Below are positions 53,529-61,720 of a stretch of 64,000 nt of DNA, in pieces. How positions within the stretch are numbered: position 1 is the first letter of the stretch; each line of letters opens with the position of its first letter. The position numbers were made by a program, and so were the translations under genes. The notes under the pieces are model-generated. The model worked only from the letters and a program-made list of their open reading frames with translations. It had not been told where the DNA came from and did not search any database. This DNA comes from Helicobacter sp. NHP19-003 (GTDB lineage: Bacteria > Campylobacterota > Campylobacteria > Campylobacterales > Helicobacteraceae): positions 310,001 to 374,000 of the forward strand of contig NZ_AP024814.1 in the NCBI RefSeq assembly GCF_019703305.1, in the 5' to 3' direction.

Positions 53529-53588
53529 TGGTAACTCTCCGTTTTCCCTTTCTAACCCTCAGGTTTAACCCCACGGAAAGGGGTCTTC

Positions 53589-54890
53589 ATGCCATTTTTT
53601 AGCCACAAAAAACAGGATGATACATCCACTCAGGAATTCATCGCTGGGCTTAAGGAGCGTAACCACGAATTGGGCGCTATTTACAACGCTATAGACCGCT
53701 CGATGGCGATCATTGAGTTTGACACAGATTGTAGGGTCATCACAGCCAATGAGAATTTTTTAAAGCTCATGGGTTACACTTTGGAGGAAATCAAGGGCAG
53801 GCAGCATTCGATTTTCTGCGACCCTAAATTAGTGGCTTCGGCCGAATACACACAAGTTTGGAATCAACTCCGTAATGGGCAGTTTAAGCAGGGCACCTTC
53901 AAACGCATCACAAAAGCCGGTCAAGAAGTGTTTTTGGAATCCACTTATAACCCCGTGCTAGACAATCAGGGCAAGGTGGTGAAGGTCGTTAAAATCGCCA
54001 CAGATGTAACCGCACGCATCTTAGAGTTTAACGATTTGCGCGCCGTCTATAATGCCGCTTTAGCGTCTATGGCCTTAGTTGAGTTTGACATAGAAGGTAA
54101 AGTTTTAAACGCCAATGAAAACTTTTTAAAGGTGATGGGTTACAGCTTAGAAGAAATCAAGGGCAAACACCATTCTATGTTTTGCGATCCCGAGTTTGTC
54201 AAAAGCCCTCAATACACCGAGTTTTGGCAACATTTAAAATCGGGGCAATTCACACAAGGGACTTTTAAGCGCATCACAAAAGCGACCAAGGCGGTGTATT
54301 TGGAGGCAAGTTATAACCCCGTTTTTGACAACGAAGGCAAGATTTATAAATTCATTAAATTTGCGCTAGATGTTACAGACAAAGAAGAAAAAATTTTCAT
54401 GACTTTGAATTTAATTAAAGACAACCAACGCTTAACCAGCGAGGGGAACACCATGATTGAAAAAACCACAAACAATATCCAAAGCGTGGTCAGCAACATG
54501 AAAAACAATGTGATGCTAGTGGACAACTTGAGCGCACAATCCGATTCGATCAGCTCCATCACCCAGACCATTAGAGACATCGCCGATCAAATCAACTTAT
54601 TAGCCTTAAATGCCGCCATTGAAGCCGCCAGAGCGGGCGAGCACGGACGGGGCTTTGCTGTGGTGGCAGATGAAGTGAGAAAACTCGCCGAACGCACGGG
54701 CAAGTCCGTTACAGAGATTGCAGCCATCATCGGCTCCATCAGAGAAATCACCGCCCAAGTCGTTACAAACATCAGTATGGGTGCAGAAGAATCGGAGAAA
54801 ACCCTAGATCTCTCTTACCAAACAAAAGAGCTTGTCGAGGAGATCAAAACTGCGAGCGATAGAGTGGCTCAGGGCATCGGGGTGGTTTGA
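53589..54890 (+). CDS. Cytoplasmic PAS-PAS methyl-accepting chemotaxis protein
   Basis: 433 aa without any membrane helix. Two similar PAS domains ([25 protein letters not shown] and [25 protein letters not shown]) are followed by a signalling domain with the hairpin tip [41 protein letters not shown], which binds CheA/CheW. The layout is that of BdlA of Pseudomonas aeruginosa, which senses redox/energy state via PAS and affects biofilm dispersal. H. pylori, as I recall, has no PAS-PAS receptor of this form. AAGGGG ribosome site; a G8 tract and an IS are in its leader. Confidence 0.9.
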   Translation: MPFFSHKKQDDTSTQEFIAGLKERNHELGAIYNAIDRSMAIIEFDTDCRVITANENFLKLMGYTLEEIKGRQHSIFCDPKLVASAEYTQVWNQLRNGQFKQGTFKRITKAGQEVFLESTYNPVLDNQGKVVKVVKIATDVTARILEFNDLRAVYNAALASMALVEFDIEGKVLNANENFLKVMGYSLEEIKGKHHSMFCDPEFVKSPQYTEFWQHLKSGQFTQGTFKRITKATKAVYLEASYNPVFDNEGKIYKFIKFALDVTDKEEKIFMTLNLIKDNQRLTSEGNTMIEKTTNNIQSVVSNMKNNVMLVDNLSAQSDSISSITQTIRDIADQINLLALNAAIEAARAGEHGRGFAVVADEVRKLAERTGKSVTEIAAIIGSIREITAQVVTNISMGAEESEKTLDLSYQTKELVEEIKTASDRVAQGIGVV

Positions 54891-54893
54891 TGT

Positions 54894-54916
54894 TAAGGCC
54901 CCCTTGCGGGCTTAAA
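54894..54916 (+). terminator. Possible terminator after the chemoreceptor
   Basis: GCCC-CCTTGC-GGGC stem with flanking AAG/CTT; no long U-tract follows. Confidence 0.35.
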
Positions 54917-55100
54917 ATCTATCGGTGCTCTTGTCCCCACTGGGCCACTCCTTAAAGTGGGGCGGATACGGCCTGCACTTTTACATCCGCTTTTAGGAGA
55001 TGTCCAACAAGGACCCCACGCACTTGCTTCAGCAAAGACAACACCCGTTTAACAACTTAAGGCTTTTGGCCATCTTTGGCCCACACAAACTTGTATGCTT

Positions 55101-55125
55101 GGATAGATTGTGCTATGATCTATCC
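55101..55125. repeat. Perfect 8-bp inverted repeat around a -10-like site
   Basis: GGATAGAT and ATCTATCC with nine bases between; the loop and right arm contain TATGAT, which could be a -10 hexamer. Possibly an operator or the promoter region of an RNA. Confidence 0.4.
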
Positions 55126-55144
55126 ATCTTAGCGAGTACTTGTA

Positions 55145-55410
55145 GTGAAGTGCCCAAATGCTAAAGACATTTGGACTTCCTAGGCTGATGTTGCCCGCAG
55201 GGAGAGTTTGGTTCTCGCTCTGTGCCCTATAGTAGGGATTTTACAGAGTTTGAGCTCCAACGCATTCCCTACAGGTCTCACACATCGTATCTCCAAAGGC
55301 GTAACTTTCGGCACTTCCTGCCGTAGATACAAATGTATGGAGATATTGTATCACGAATTAGTGGCATTCATCCCATCCGCTAAAGACGAGTGGGATTTCT
55401 GCCGAGGAGT
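55145..55410 (-). mobile_element. Small non-autonomous IS200/IS605 derivative (copy 2)
   Basis: On the minus strand the left end TCGGCAGAAATCCCACTCGTC (hairpin 55370-55396) is almost identical to that of the intact IS at 51658 and is likewise next to TTTTAA. The right end is hairpin CCAAATG-TCTTTAG-CATTTGG (55154-55174) and finishes GCACTTCAC, like GATTCAC of the intact copy. Between them are about 200 bp whose sequence, including AGTTACGCCTTTGGAGATACG, corresponds to copy 1 at 10650-10919 and to the tail of tnpB. No tnpA and almost no tnpB. It sits directly upstream of the EamA gene ribosome site. Confidence 0.7.
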
Positions 55411-55425
55411 TTTAAAAGGGTCATT

Positions 55426-56316
55426 ATGGAAGTTAAAAAAGGCTTATTTTTCATGGCTTTGGGAGCGTTTAGCTTTGGGGTGATGAATGCTCTCATTAAA
55501 ATCACAAGTCAGCACTACTCCCCCCTTGAAAATGTCTTTTACCGCGCCTTGTTTATGATCATTTTCATGGGCTTGCTCTACTTCACCAAGCCTTTTAAAT
55601 TTGGAGCGCATAAACAGGGCGGCGGCAAAATCCTCGCGTGGCGCATGGTGCTAGGGGCGGTGGCTATGGTTCTCTTGTGTTACAACATTTACACCATGCC
55701 CCTAGGCACCGCGATCGCCTTTGGGCAAAGCGCGCCCATTTACGCGATCTTCATTGCATGGTTGGTGTTTAAAGAACCTTTGACTTGGCGTTTAGCCATA
55801 GCGGGAGTTTTGGGGCTTTTGGGCGTGATGCTCATCGCCAACCCGCACACCAGCGGATTGACCTTTGGTTTGATTGTGTGCGGGGTGCTGAGTGCCCTGT
55901 TTAAGGCCATCGCTTACACAAGCCTTAGCCAGCTGAAGGCCTACTACGACAGCGGGTTTGTGATCTTTGTCTTTGCGCTCTTTTTGTGCGCCATTGGGGC
56001 TTTGGGGCTGTTTTTAAATGTACCACCCTTTGCCACAGGGCATCACCCCTTACGCTTTAGTGGAGCGTGGTGGCAATGGGACATTTGGTTGTTGATGGGT
56101 ATGAGCTTTTTTGGCACTTTGGGGCAGTATTTTTTAACCAGAGCCTATATGTGCGCGCCCGCCGGACTAGTTTCACCCATCGATTATACCCGTTTACTTT
56201 GGGCAACTCTCTTTGGCGTGTGGCTGGGTGATCCGTGGTTGGGATTTTATGAAGGGCTTGGCATGGCACTTGTGGTGGGCTCGGGGCTGCTCATCATCTT
56301 TAATAAAAAGAAGTGA
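55426..56316 (+). CDS. EamA/DMT family transporter
   Basis: 296 aa from ATG 55426 (AAAAGGG upstream); the longer frame reaches back into the IS derivative. Ten predicted membrane helices in two EamA halves (FSFGVMNALIKITSQHYSPLE first, then FGLIVCGVLSALFKAIAYTSL). Resembles RhaT/RarD-like exporters; the substrate cannot be told. The IS derivative ends 15 bp before the start, so the native promoter was probably lost or replaced. Confidence 0.85.
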   Translation: MEVKKGLFFMALGAFSFGVMNALIKITSQHYSPLENVFYRALFMIIFMGLLYFTKPFKFGAHKQGGGKILAWRMVLGAVAMVLLCYNIYTMPLGTAIAFGQSAPIYAIFIAWLVFKEPLTWRLAIAGVLGLLGVMLIANPHTSGLTFGLIVCGVLSALFKAIAYTSLSQLKAYYDSGFVIFVFALFLCAIGALGLFLNVPPFATGHHPLRFSGAWWQWDIWLLMGMSFFGTLGQYFLTRAYMCAPAGLVSPIDYTRLLWATLFGVWLGDPWLGFYEGLGMALVVGSGLLIIFNKKK

Positions 56317-56339
56317 TGTCAGGGTTTATTTTTTTAGGG

Positions 56340-56345
56340 TATAAT
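56340..56345 (+). promoter_or_regulatory. -10 of the following membrane-protein gene
   Basis: TATAAT in GGGTATAATGCGATCC, 28 bp before ATG 56373. Confidence 0.55.
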
Positions 56346-56372
56346 GCGATCCTTTAAGCTTTAAGGATTTTT

Positions 56373-57597
56373 ATGTTTACTCCAAATCGCCTTAAAACCC
56401 TTGAGTAGTCTCCCCCAAAACACCCCCACGGCAATCTACCATTTGTGCTTGGGGTTGCTTGTGGTGCTTAGTCTGGGCTTAGGGGTGTATAAAAGTTTAG
56501 AAATTTCTGTGAGTTATCAAGAAGCCTTGCTTTACTTTGGTACGCCGCATTTTTTCTTTGACAAAATCCTTTTAAACGCCCTGCACGCCTTTGTGGATAG
56601 TGCCTTGTTGCCCAAAGACTTAGCCCTACGCTTGCCCGGCCTGCTCTTGCACAGCTTGAATCTTGTTTTGATGTACATTTTAAGCATGCGGCTGTGTGCC
56701 CAAAAGCCCTACGACCCGCTCTTAGCGGCCATCACCTTTGCCCTCTTGCCCGGCGTGCAATTAGGGGCGATTTTGCTAGGCAAGGCGAGCCTGCTTCTCA
56801 CCCTGGGACTTTTGTGCCTGCTCTTGTTTAAGACATCTTTGATTTATCTCTTGGCGGGTCTAGCCACATTCTTAGACGCGAGTTGTGCGGTGTTGCTGGT
56901 CGGGCTCTTGCTCAACGCCCTCAAACACAAACAGCGGCTGCTTGGGGGGTATTTGTTTTGTGCCTTTTGTGTGAACTTTTACACCTTTGCGCCCATAGCG
57001 GGCATCCCACAGGGCTTTTTCTTAAACACCCTCTTTTTAATGCTCATCCTCTACTCTCCCTTTTTATGCATTTACTATCCTTACACTTTGTACGCTCAAG
57101 TGGTGAAAGATTACAAGCAAGAAAACTTAGTGGGGACTGTGGGGGCGGTGGGGTTTTGTTTGCCCCTCTTGCTCTCGTTGCGTCAAGAGCTAGACCCCAC
57201 ATTTTTGAGCTTTGGAGCTTGTGGCATGCCCATTTTATTGCAACGCGCCCTCTCTAGCATCCGCTTGCATTTACGCATTTTCCGCAGCCACTATCGAATC
57301 CGTTATAGTTTGGTTTTTGGTACACTCTTGCTTGAAAGTGTGTTGCTGTGGGGTGGGGGGTATAACCGGTTTGTGCGTACCCACTATGTCGCCAAAGAAT
57401 TGGCCAGTGCCCTTAAAAGCCGCGGGATTCATAACATCAACACCCTATCGCCTAAAATGGCCCTCAGGCTCAAATTCTATGGAATCGGTTTTGGAGGGGA
57501 TTTATACTTGATCCAACAAGACCAGCGCGCAGACATAGAGATCTGCTACAAGCACAAAGTGGCTGCCCGTTACGCGGTGCTGCAAAAACGCCCCTAA
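56373..57597 (+). CDS. Multi-spanning membrane protein, frameshift near the start
   Basis: About 400 aa. The natural start ATG 56373 (TTAAGGATTTTT upstream, promoter in place) reads MFTPNRLKTLE and stops; the remainder is open from TTG 56401 as SSLPQNTPTAIYH. One C fewer in ACCC (56398-56400) would give MFTPNRLKTLSSLPQ. It has at least eight membrane helices and a C-terminal soluble part (ALKSRGIHNINTLSPKMALRL). The shape recalls ArnT/PMT-like glycosyltransferases, as does ALRLPGLLLHSL, but I cannot confirm it. Ends overlapping gatC by three bases, convergent. Confidence 0.7.
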
Positions 57598-57878
57598 GTT
57601 TCTATGATTTTAGGCACAATAAAATAGCCCTCTTGGGCCTTTGGGGCGTGGGCTAAGATGTCTTGAGAGATTTGGGGGTTGTGCACCACCTTATCCTCTC
57701 TTAGAGGGGTTTTCAAATCGTCCTTTAGCTCTATGCCCTCTAAGTCCATTTGGTTCAAATTGTCCACAAACTCCAACACTTCCTTTAAATGCCCCTTCAA
57801 GCTCTCGTATTCGGCGGGGGCGATCTCTAGCATGGAGAGTGTGGCGAGTTTGTTTAACAGCATGTCGTCAATTTGCAT
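57594..57878 (-). CDS. gatC: Aspartyl/glutamyl-tRNA amidotransferase subunit C
   Basis: 94 aa. The motifs LLNKLATLSMLEI and LREDKVV fit GatC, the small stabilising subunit of GatCAB, which makes Gln-tRNA and Asn-tRNA by transamidation, essential in Helicobacter. AAAGGAGATGC ribosome site. gatA and gatB are not in the window. Confidence 0.92.
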   Translation of the reverse strand: MQIDDMLLNKLATLSMLEIAPAEYESLKGHLKEVLEFVDNLNQMDLEGIELKDDLKTPLREDKVVHNPQISQDILAHAPKAQEGYFIVPKIIET

Positions 57879-57887
57879 GCATCTCCT

Positions 57888-58841
57888 TTAGTTGTGGTGG
57901 TTACAGGCAGCCTTGTGGCAGAGCGGGTGGCATTCTTCATCGGTGTTTGCAAGGTTTGCATGCCGGATGTCTGAAGCCAGCTCCAAAACGGGGCGCACAT
58001 CCTCCAAGCCCAGCCCCTCCCCACTGATGATCTCTTGATAACTCTTGGTGTATAAATCCTCTAGCCCATGGCTAAAGTCGATTTCTTGCCCTTCTAAGAC
58101 CAAAGAGCGGTAGGAGCTGCTGCGGTGCAGGCCTAGTTTAGCGGGGTTGATCGAAAGAAACCACGACACATGGGCGTGCTCTAAATGCAAAGCCCCGCCG
58201 ATGCAATCGTGTTCGTGCACATGCACTACAAAATCCACCACCGCCCCAAAGATGTCTAATAAAATGTCCAAGAAGTGGATACACAGATTCAACGCCAGTC
58301 CTCCGCTACGCTCCTCATCGCCTTTCCACGAATTGAAATACCACTTGCCCCGCAAGATCAAATAGGTTAAAGAGATGTTGTAGATTTTATCCGGCTCGTC
58401 TAAGAGCGTGGCCTGCACATTTTTTTTAAGGTCGATGATGCTGGGGTGTAGGCGCAACTGCATGATGTTAAACACCCGTTTGTTGTATTTTTTCTCTAAA
58501 TTGCGAATCTCATCAAGTTCACCCGGATCTAAGACTAAGGGTTTTTCACAAATGACATTGATCCCGTGGTTTAGAGCAAATTCAATGTGTTCAAAGTGCA
58601 GATAGTTGGGCGTGCAAATCACCATAAAATCTAAAAACTTCTCTGCGGCCTTGCACTCTTGCAGGTATTGGTGCAGGTCCCCTAGGCTGGTGAAAAACTC
58701 ACAATCTAGGTAGTATTGATCTAAAACCCCCACGCTGTCGTGCACATCTACGGCGCAATCTAAGACATGCCCTGTTTCATAAATGGCCTTTATGTGCTTG
58801 GGCGCGACAAACCCCCCCACCCCGATGATCCCAAACAGCAT
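57888..58841 (-). CDS. Gfo/Idh/MocA family sugar dehydrogenase (WbpB/WlbA-like)
   Basis: 317 aa. NAD-binding GVGGFVAPKHIKAIYETGH at the N-terminus, ICTPNYLH and the EKPL motif near residue 100. The layout matches UDP-N-acetylglucosamine 3-dehydrogenases (WbpB/WlbA) of LPS sugar pathways, and the start GVGGFVAPKH is typical of this subgroup. The C-terminus ends DEECHPLCHKAACNHHN, an unusual Cys/His cluster. Followed after nine bases by gatC on the same strand. Confidence 0.82.
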   Translation of the reverse strand: MLFGIIGVGGFVAPKHIKAIYETGHVLDCAVDVHDSVGVLDQYYLDCEFFTSLGDLHQYLQECKAAEKFLDFMVICTPNYLHFEHIEFALNHGINVICEKPLVLDPGELDEIRNLEKKYNKRVFNIMQLRLHPSIIDLKKNVQATLLDEPDKIYNISLTYLILRGKWYFNSWKGDEERSGGLALNLCIHFLDILLDIFGAVVDFVVHVHEHDCIGGALHLEHAHVSWFLSINPAKLGLHRSSSYRSLVLEGQEIDFSHGLEDLYTKSYQEIISGEGLGLEDVRPVLELASDIRHANLANTDEECHPLCHKAACNHHN

Positions 58842-58906
58842 GCACTCTCCTTTTAATGGCTGATCCTAAAAACCTCCATGCTAGCAAAACTCCCTTAGGG
58901 TGTTCT

Positions 58907-61504
58907 TTAATATTGGTAGGAGATCTCAAAGCGGGCGTTGAAGCCGGGCTCGGGCAAAGCCATGCGGATGTGGCCGTTGCGCGCCACCATGTCTTCGTGA
59001 GGCGCGTCTGCGCTGGCTTGCCACACAGAGGTTTGGTTGACATACTGTTTATTGAAGATGTTGTTGAACACCGCTGAGAGGCGTAGCCCGCTCCAGTGTT
59101 TGTAGGGTGGAGTCCAGTTGACAAAAATGCTGTGTACACCATAGCCGGGTTTGTGCACGGGCATGAGGCCATAGCCGGGATAATAAATGCTGTAGCCATT
59201 GTAAAACATGTTTGTTACAAAGCGACTAAGCCATGTGAGGCTTAAGCCCGCATGTTTGAACACATAGTCGGCTTTTAAAATGAAGACATTGCCGTAAGTG
59301 GCCGCTAGGGCGTAGGTGTCGGCGAGCAAATAATACCCTTTGTGATACCCAGTAGGGTTAGCCACTGTGGGCCACGAGCGGGCGATGGAGAAAGTCCCTG
59401 TAAAGCCCTTATACTTGACATTCCCGCTCACTTCATACCCGAAAATGACAATGGTCTCGGGCAGGTTGCCCGTGAGGTTTTTAGCCGTGGCGTTGCCCCC
59501 GCCGTTTTTGGAGATGTCTTGCCCATAGGAGTTGACAAAGTTGTTGATGACTTGATAGAACCCTGCCCCACGGACATTAAAATACGGATTGTTATAGTCA
59601 ATGTTAAATTCTACATTTTGTCCGATGGTTGGCTTGAGGTTCTTTTCATAAATCACGCTTGGATCGCGCATCAAAACCCCATCCCCGGGCAATGCTCCCT
59701 TAGTTACATAGGCGTAAGAGAGTTTTAAACCCAGAGATTCAATGGGGTTGTATAAAATCGTGGCGCTGGGGCTAAAGCCAGAGGTCAAGTGGTTGTCCCC
59801 GTCTTTGTCTTTGAGGGTGTAAATATCATAGCGCGTACCTGCCCCCACAATTAAGTTTTTTAAGAAATTATAGTTGGCTTGCACATAGCCCCCGATGATG
59901 TTGCCGATGCTATAGGAGTTTTGGGGCAAATTGCGGTAGGCGGGGTTGGCTGTGCTCATGTTTTGGTTGTATTCATCATCGGGATCGACATAGTAGTGGC
60001 GGTAGGGCAAGCCCGGACCGCTGGGGTCGTTGGGGTTGATGTTGCCCGGATACAAGCCGTTCTTTTTGCCAAGACCTGAAAAGGCGCTTAAGTTTTGGTA
60101 AATCGCCCCATATTCAAAGACATTGCCATAATCGGGGCTAATGGGGTGCTGGACATTGACATTCACCCCTGAGTTGATGAGGAAAATGTCCCTTTGTAAG
60201 GTCCCCTCTGCATCTGCATTGCCTAAAGTCCAATCGTTAGGGGTGGGGTTTTGGGCATTAGGGGGGGTCATGTCGTAGGCTTGGTGGATGGGGACCATTT
60301 GTGGGCTGTTGGCGCTGTAACCGATGTCATAACCGCCCCCGGCAACTGGGGTGATGGTGCCCGGTTGGCATTGGCTGGGGTTGGCAGCACACCAACTATC
60401 CACTTCTGAAACATAGTAGGGATTGGTGGGCTCGTTTGAGGTGTAGGCAAAGGGGTTGCGCACGGGCTTGTAATTGCCGCTACGCACATTCAAAAAAGTC
60501 GTGGCGGTGATGCGAGGTTTGTCAAAGCTGTCCCCCCCTTCATGGTTGTATTTAAAGGAAAGATTGTGGTTCACATTGATGAGGTAGGCTAGTTCCTTAC
60601 CAAAGTCGATCAAAAAGGGGGCGGGTTGTGTACCCGGGTCATTGGCTTTGCTGAGCGCGCTTGTGGCATTAGGACGCAACAAGCGCTCGGAGTTGTAGCG
60701 GGTCATGTTGTAACTCACGGCGAGGCTGTCTTTTTCATTGAAGTAGCCATTGATTTTAAAGAGAATGTTGTTTTGTTGCCCTGAACTGCCGATCACCTTG
60801 TCGCTTAGGGCGGGGTTTTCAATATCATAGGTGGGGTGGAAAAGGTTTTTCATGTCGTTGTTACCATCGCGATAGTAATAAATATTTTGATTAGTGTAAT
60901 AGCCTAGAATATCCCATTTATCTGCCCGGTATGCAGCAATGGTGTTGACACGGTAACCAAAGTTGGTGTAAAAGCTCACCGCCGCGCTCCCCCCATAAGT
61001 TTGTCCCCTATGTAAAAAATCATTGGCTCCGATGGTCTCCATCGCCATTTTACCGGCAATCGCGCCCGGTCCAGCCGAGGCATTGGCTGCCCCCTTGATC
61101 ACATCGATTTGTTTCAACATCCCCGGGTCAATGATCGTGTTGGCATCGTGGTGGAAGATGTTTCCATTTTGTGCCGCTCCATCGATCGTAACACGCAACA
61201 AGCGGCTTTCCATGCCCCGCACATAGACCTTTTGCGCCATGTAACCCCCACCAGCGACATTCACATCGGCCCTTGTCCTAAACAAGTCATTGACCTGGTT
61301 ACTTTGGCGCTGTTGTAACTCTTTGCGGCCGATGATCATGCGGTTATTGTACTCAAAGGTGCGCTCACCCAAAGTGGTTACTTTGCCCAAAGTGTGCGAC
61401 TCTTGGGCCAAGAGCGCACCACCCATAGTCCCTAGTACACAAAAAGCATGGGGGAAACGGGACTTTAAACCGCCAACACGGCGGTGTTTGCGTGGAGTTT
61501 TCAT
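58907..61504 (-). CDS. TonB-dependent outer-membrane receptor (FrpB-like)
   Basis: 865 aa. N-terminal signal, plug domain (RMIIGRKELQQRQSNQVNDLF, YVRGMESRLLRVTIDGAAQN, IDVIKGAANASAGPGAIAG) and a 22-strand barrel ending ARFEISYQY. The plug resembles the H. pylori FrpB family (iron/haem, and nickel for FrpB4). The intergenic region with the divergent outer-membrane protein has two NikR-like sites, so a nickel or iron substrate is plausible; the ligand is unknown. Confidence 0.9.
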   Translation of the reverse strand: MKTPRKHRRVGGLKSRFPHAFCVLGTMGGALLAQESHTLGKVTTLGERTFEYNNRMIIGRKELQQRQSNQVNDLFRTRADVNVAGGGYMAQKVYVRGMESRLLRVTIDGAAQNGNIFHHDANTIIDPGMLKQIDVIKGAANASAGPGAIAGKMAMETIGANDFLHRGQTYGGSAAVSFYTNFGYRVNTIAAYRADKWDILGYYTNQNIYYYRDGNNDMKNLFHPTYDIENPALSDKVIGSSGQQNNILFKINGYFNEKDSLAVSYNMTRYNSERLLRPNATSALSKANDPGTQPAPFLIDFGKELAYLINVNHNLSFKYNHEGGDSFDKPRITATTFLNVRSGNYKPVRNPFAYTSNEPTNPYYVSEVDSWCAANPSQCQPGTITPVAGGGYDIGYSANSPQMVPIHQAYDMTPPNAQNPTPNDWTLGNADAEGTLQRDIFLINSGVNVNVQHPISPDYGNVFEYGAIYQNLSAFSGLGKKNGLYPGNINPNDPSGPGLPYRHYYVDPDDEYNQNMSTANPAYRNLPQNSYSIGNIIGGYVQANYNFLKNLIVGAGTRYDIYTLKDKDGDNHLTSGFSPSATILYNPIESLGLKLSYAYVTKGALPGDGVLMRDPSVIYEKNLKPTIGQNVEFNIDYNNPYFNVRGAGFYQVINNFVNSYGQDISKNGGGNATAKNLTGNLPETIVIFGYEVSGNVKYKGFTGTFSIARSWPTVANPTGYHKGYYLLADTYALAATYGNVFILKADYVFKHAGLSLTWLSRFVTNMFYNGYSIYYPGYGLMPVHKPGYGVHSIFVNWTPPYKHWSGLRLSAVFNNIFNKQYVNQTSVWQASADAPHEDMVARNGHIRMALPEPGFNARFEISYQY

Positions 61505-61565
61505 TTGGAAAATCCTAATAAAGTGGAATAAATGAGAGTATTCTATATGCTAAAAGCTTATATTT

Positions 61566-61590
61566 TATTTAAAAACATTTTTTAATAATA
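61566..61590. promoter_or_regulatory. NikR-like site 1, TonB receptor/OMP intergenic region
   Basis: TATTTAA-N11-AATAATA; right half perfect, 11 of 14 positions to TATWATT-N11-AATWATA. About 65-85 bp upstream of the receptor start. The whole region is AT-rich, so chance matches are likely. Confidence 0.35.
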
Positions 61591-61670
61591 CATATATTGT
61601 TTTTAAAAGTTTAATTTATATGAACTATTAATTTATAAATGTTTTGTTTGCTTTTTTAAAATGCTTATGT

Positions 61671-61695
61671 TATAATAAAAAATAGATATTTAATA
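61671..61695. promoter_or_regulatory. NikR-like site 2 overlapping the OMP -10
   Basis: TATAATA-N11-TTTAATA, 11 of 14 to consensus; the TATAAT at 61671-61676 is also the likely -10 of the outer-membrane protein gene. Binding there would repress it. Inferred only. Confidence 0.35.
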
Positions 61696-61720
61696 ATACA
61701 TACAAGGAAAATGCGATTTT

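Larger units (their letters stand above)
54891..55425. other. Gap between chemoreceptor and EamA genes
   Basis: Contains a weak terminator, a stretch (54920-55090) with CCACTCC-TTAA-AGTGGGG and other hairpin-forming pieces that I cannot classify, an inverted repeat (55101-55125) and the small IS derivative (55145-55410). Open frames across it are not genes. Confidence 0.5.
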
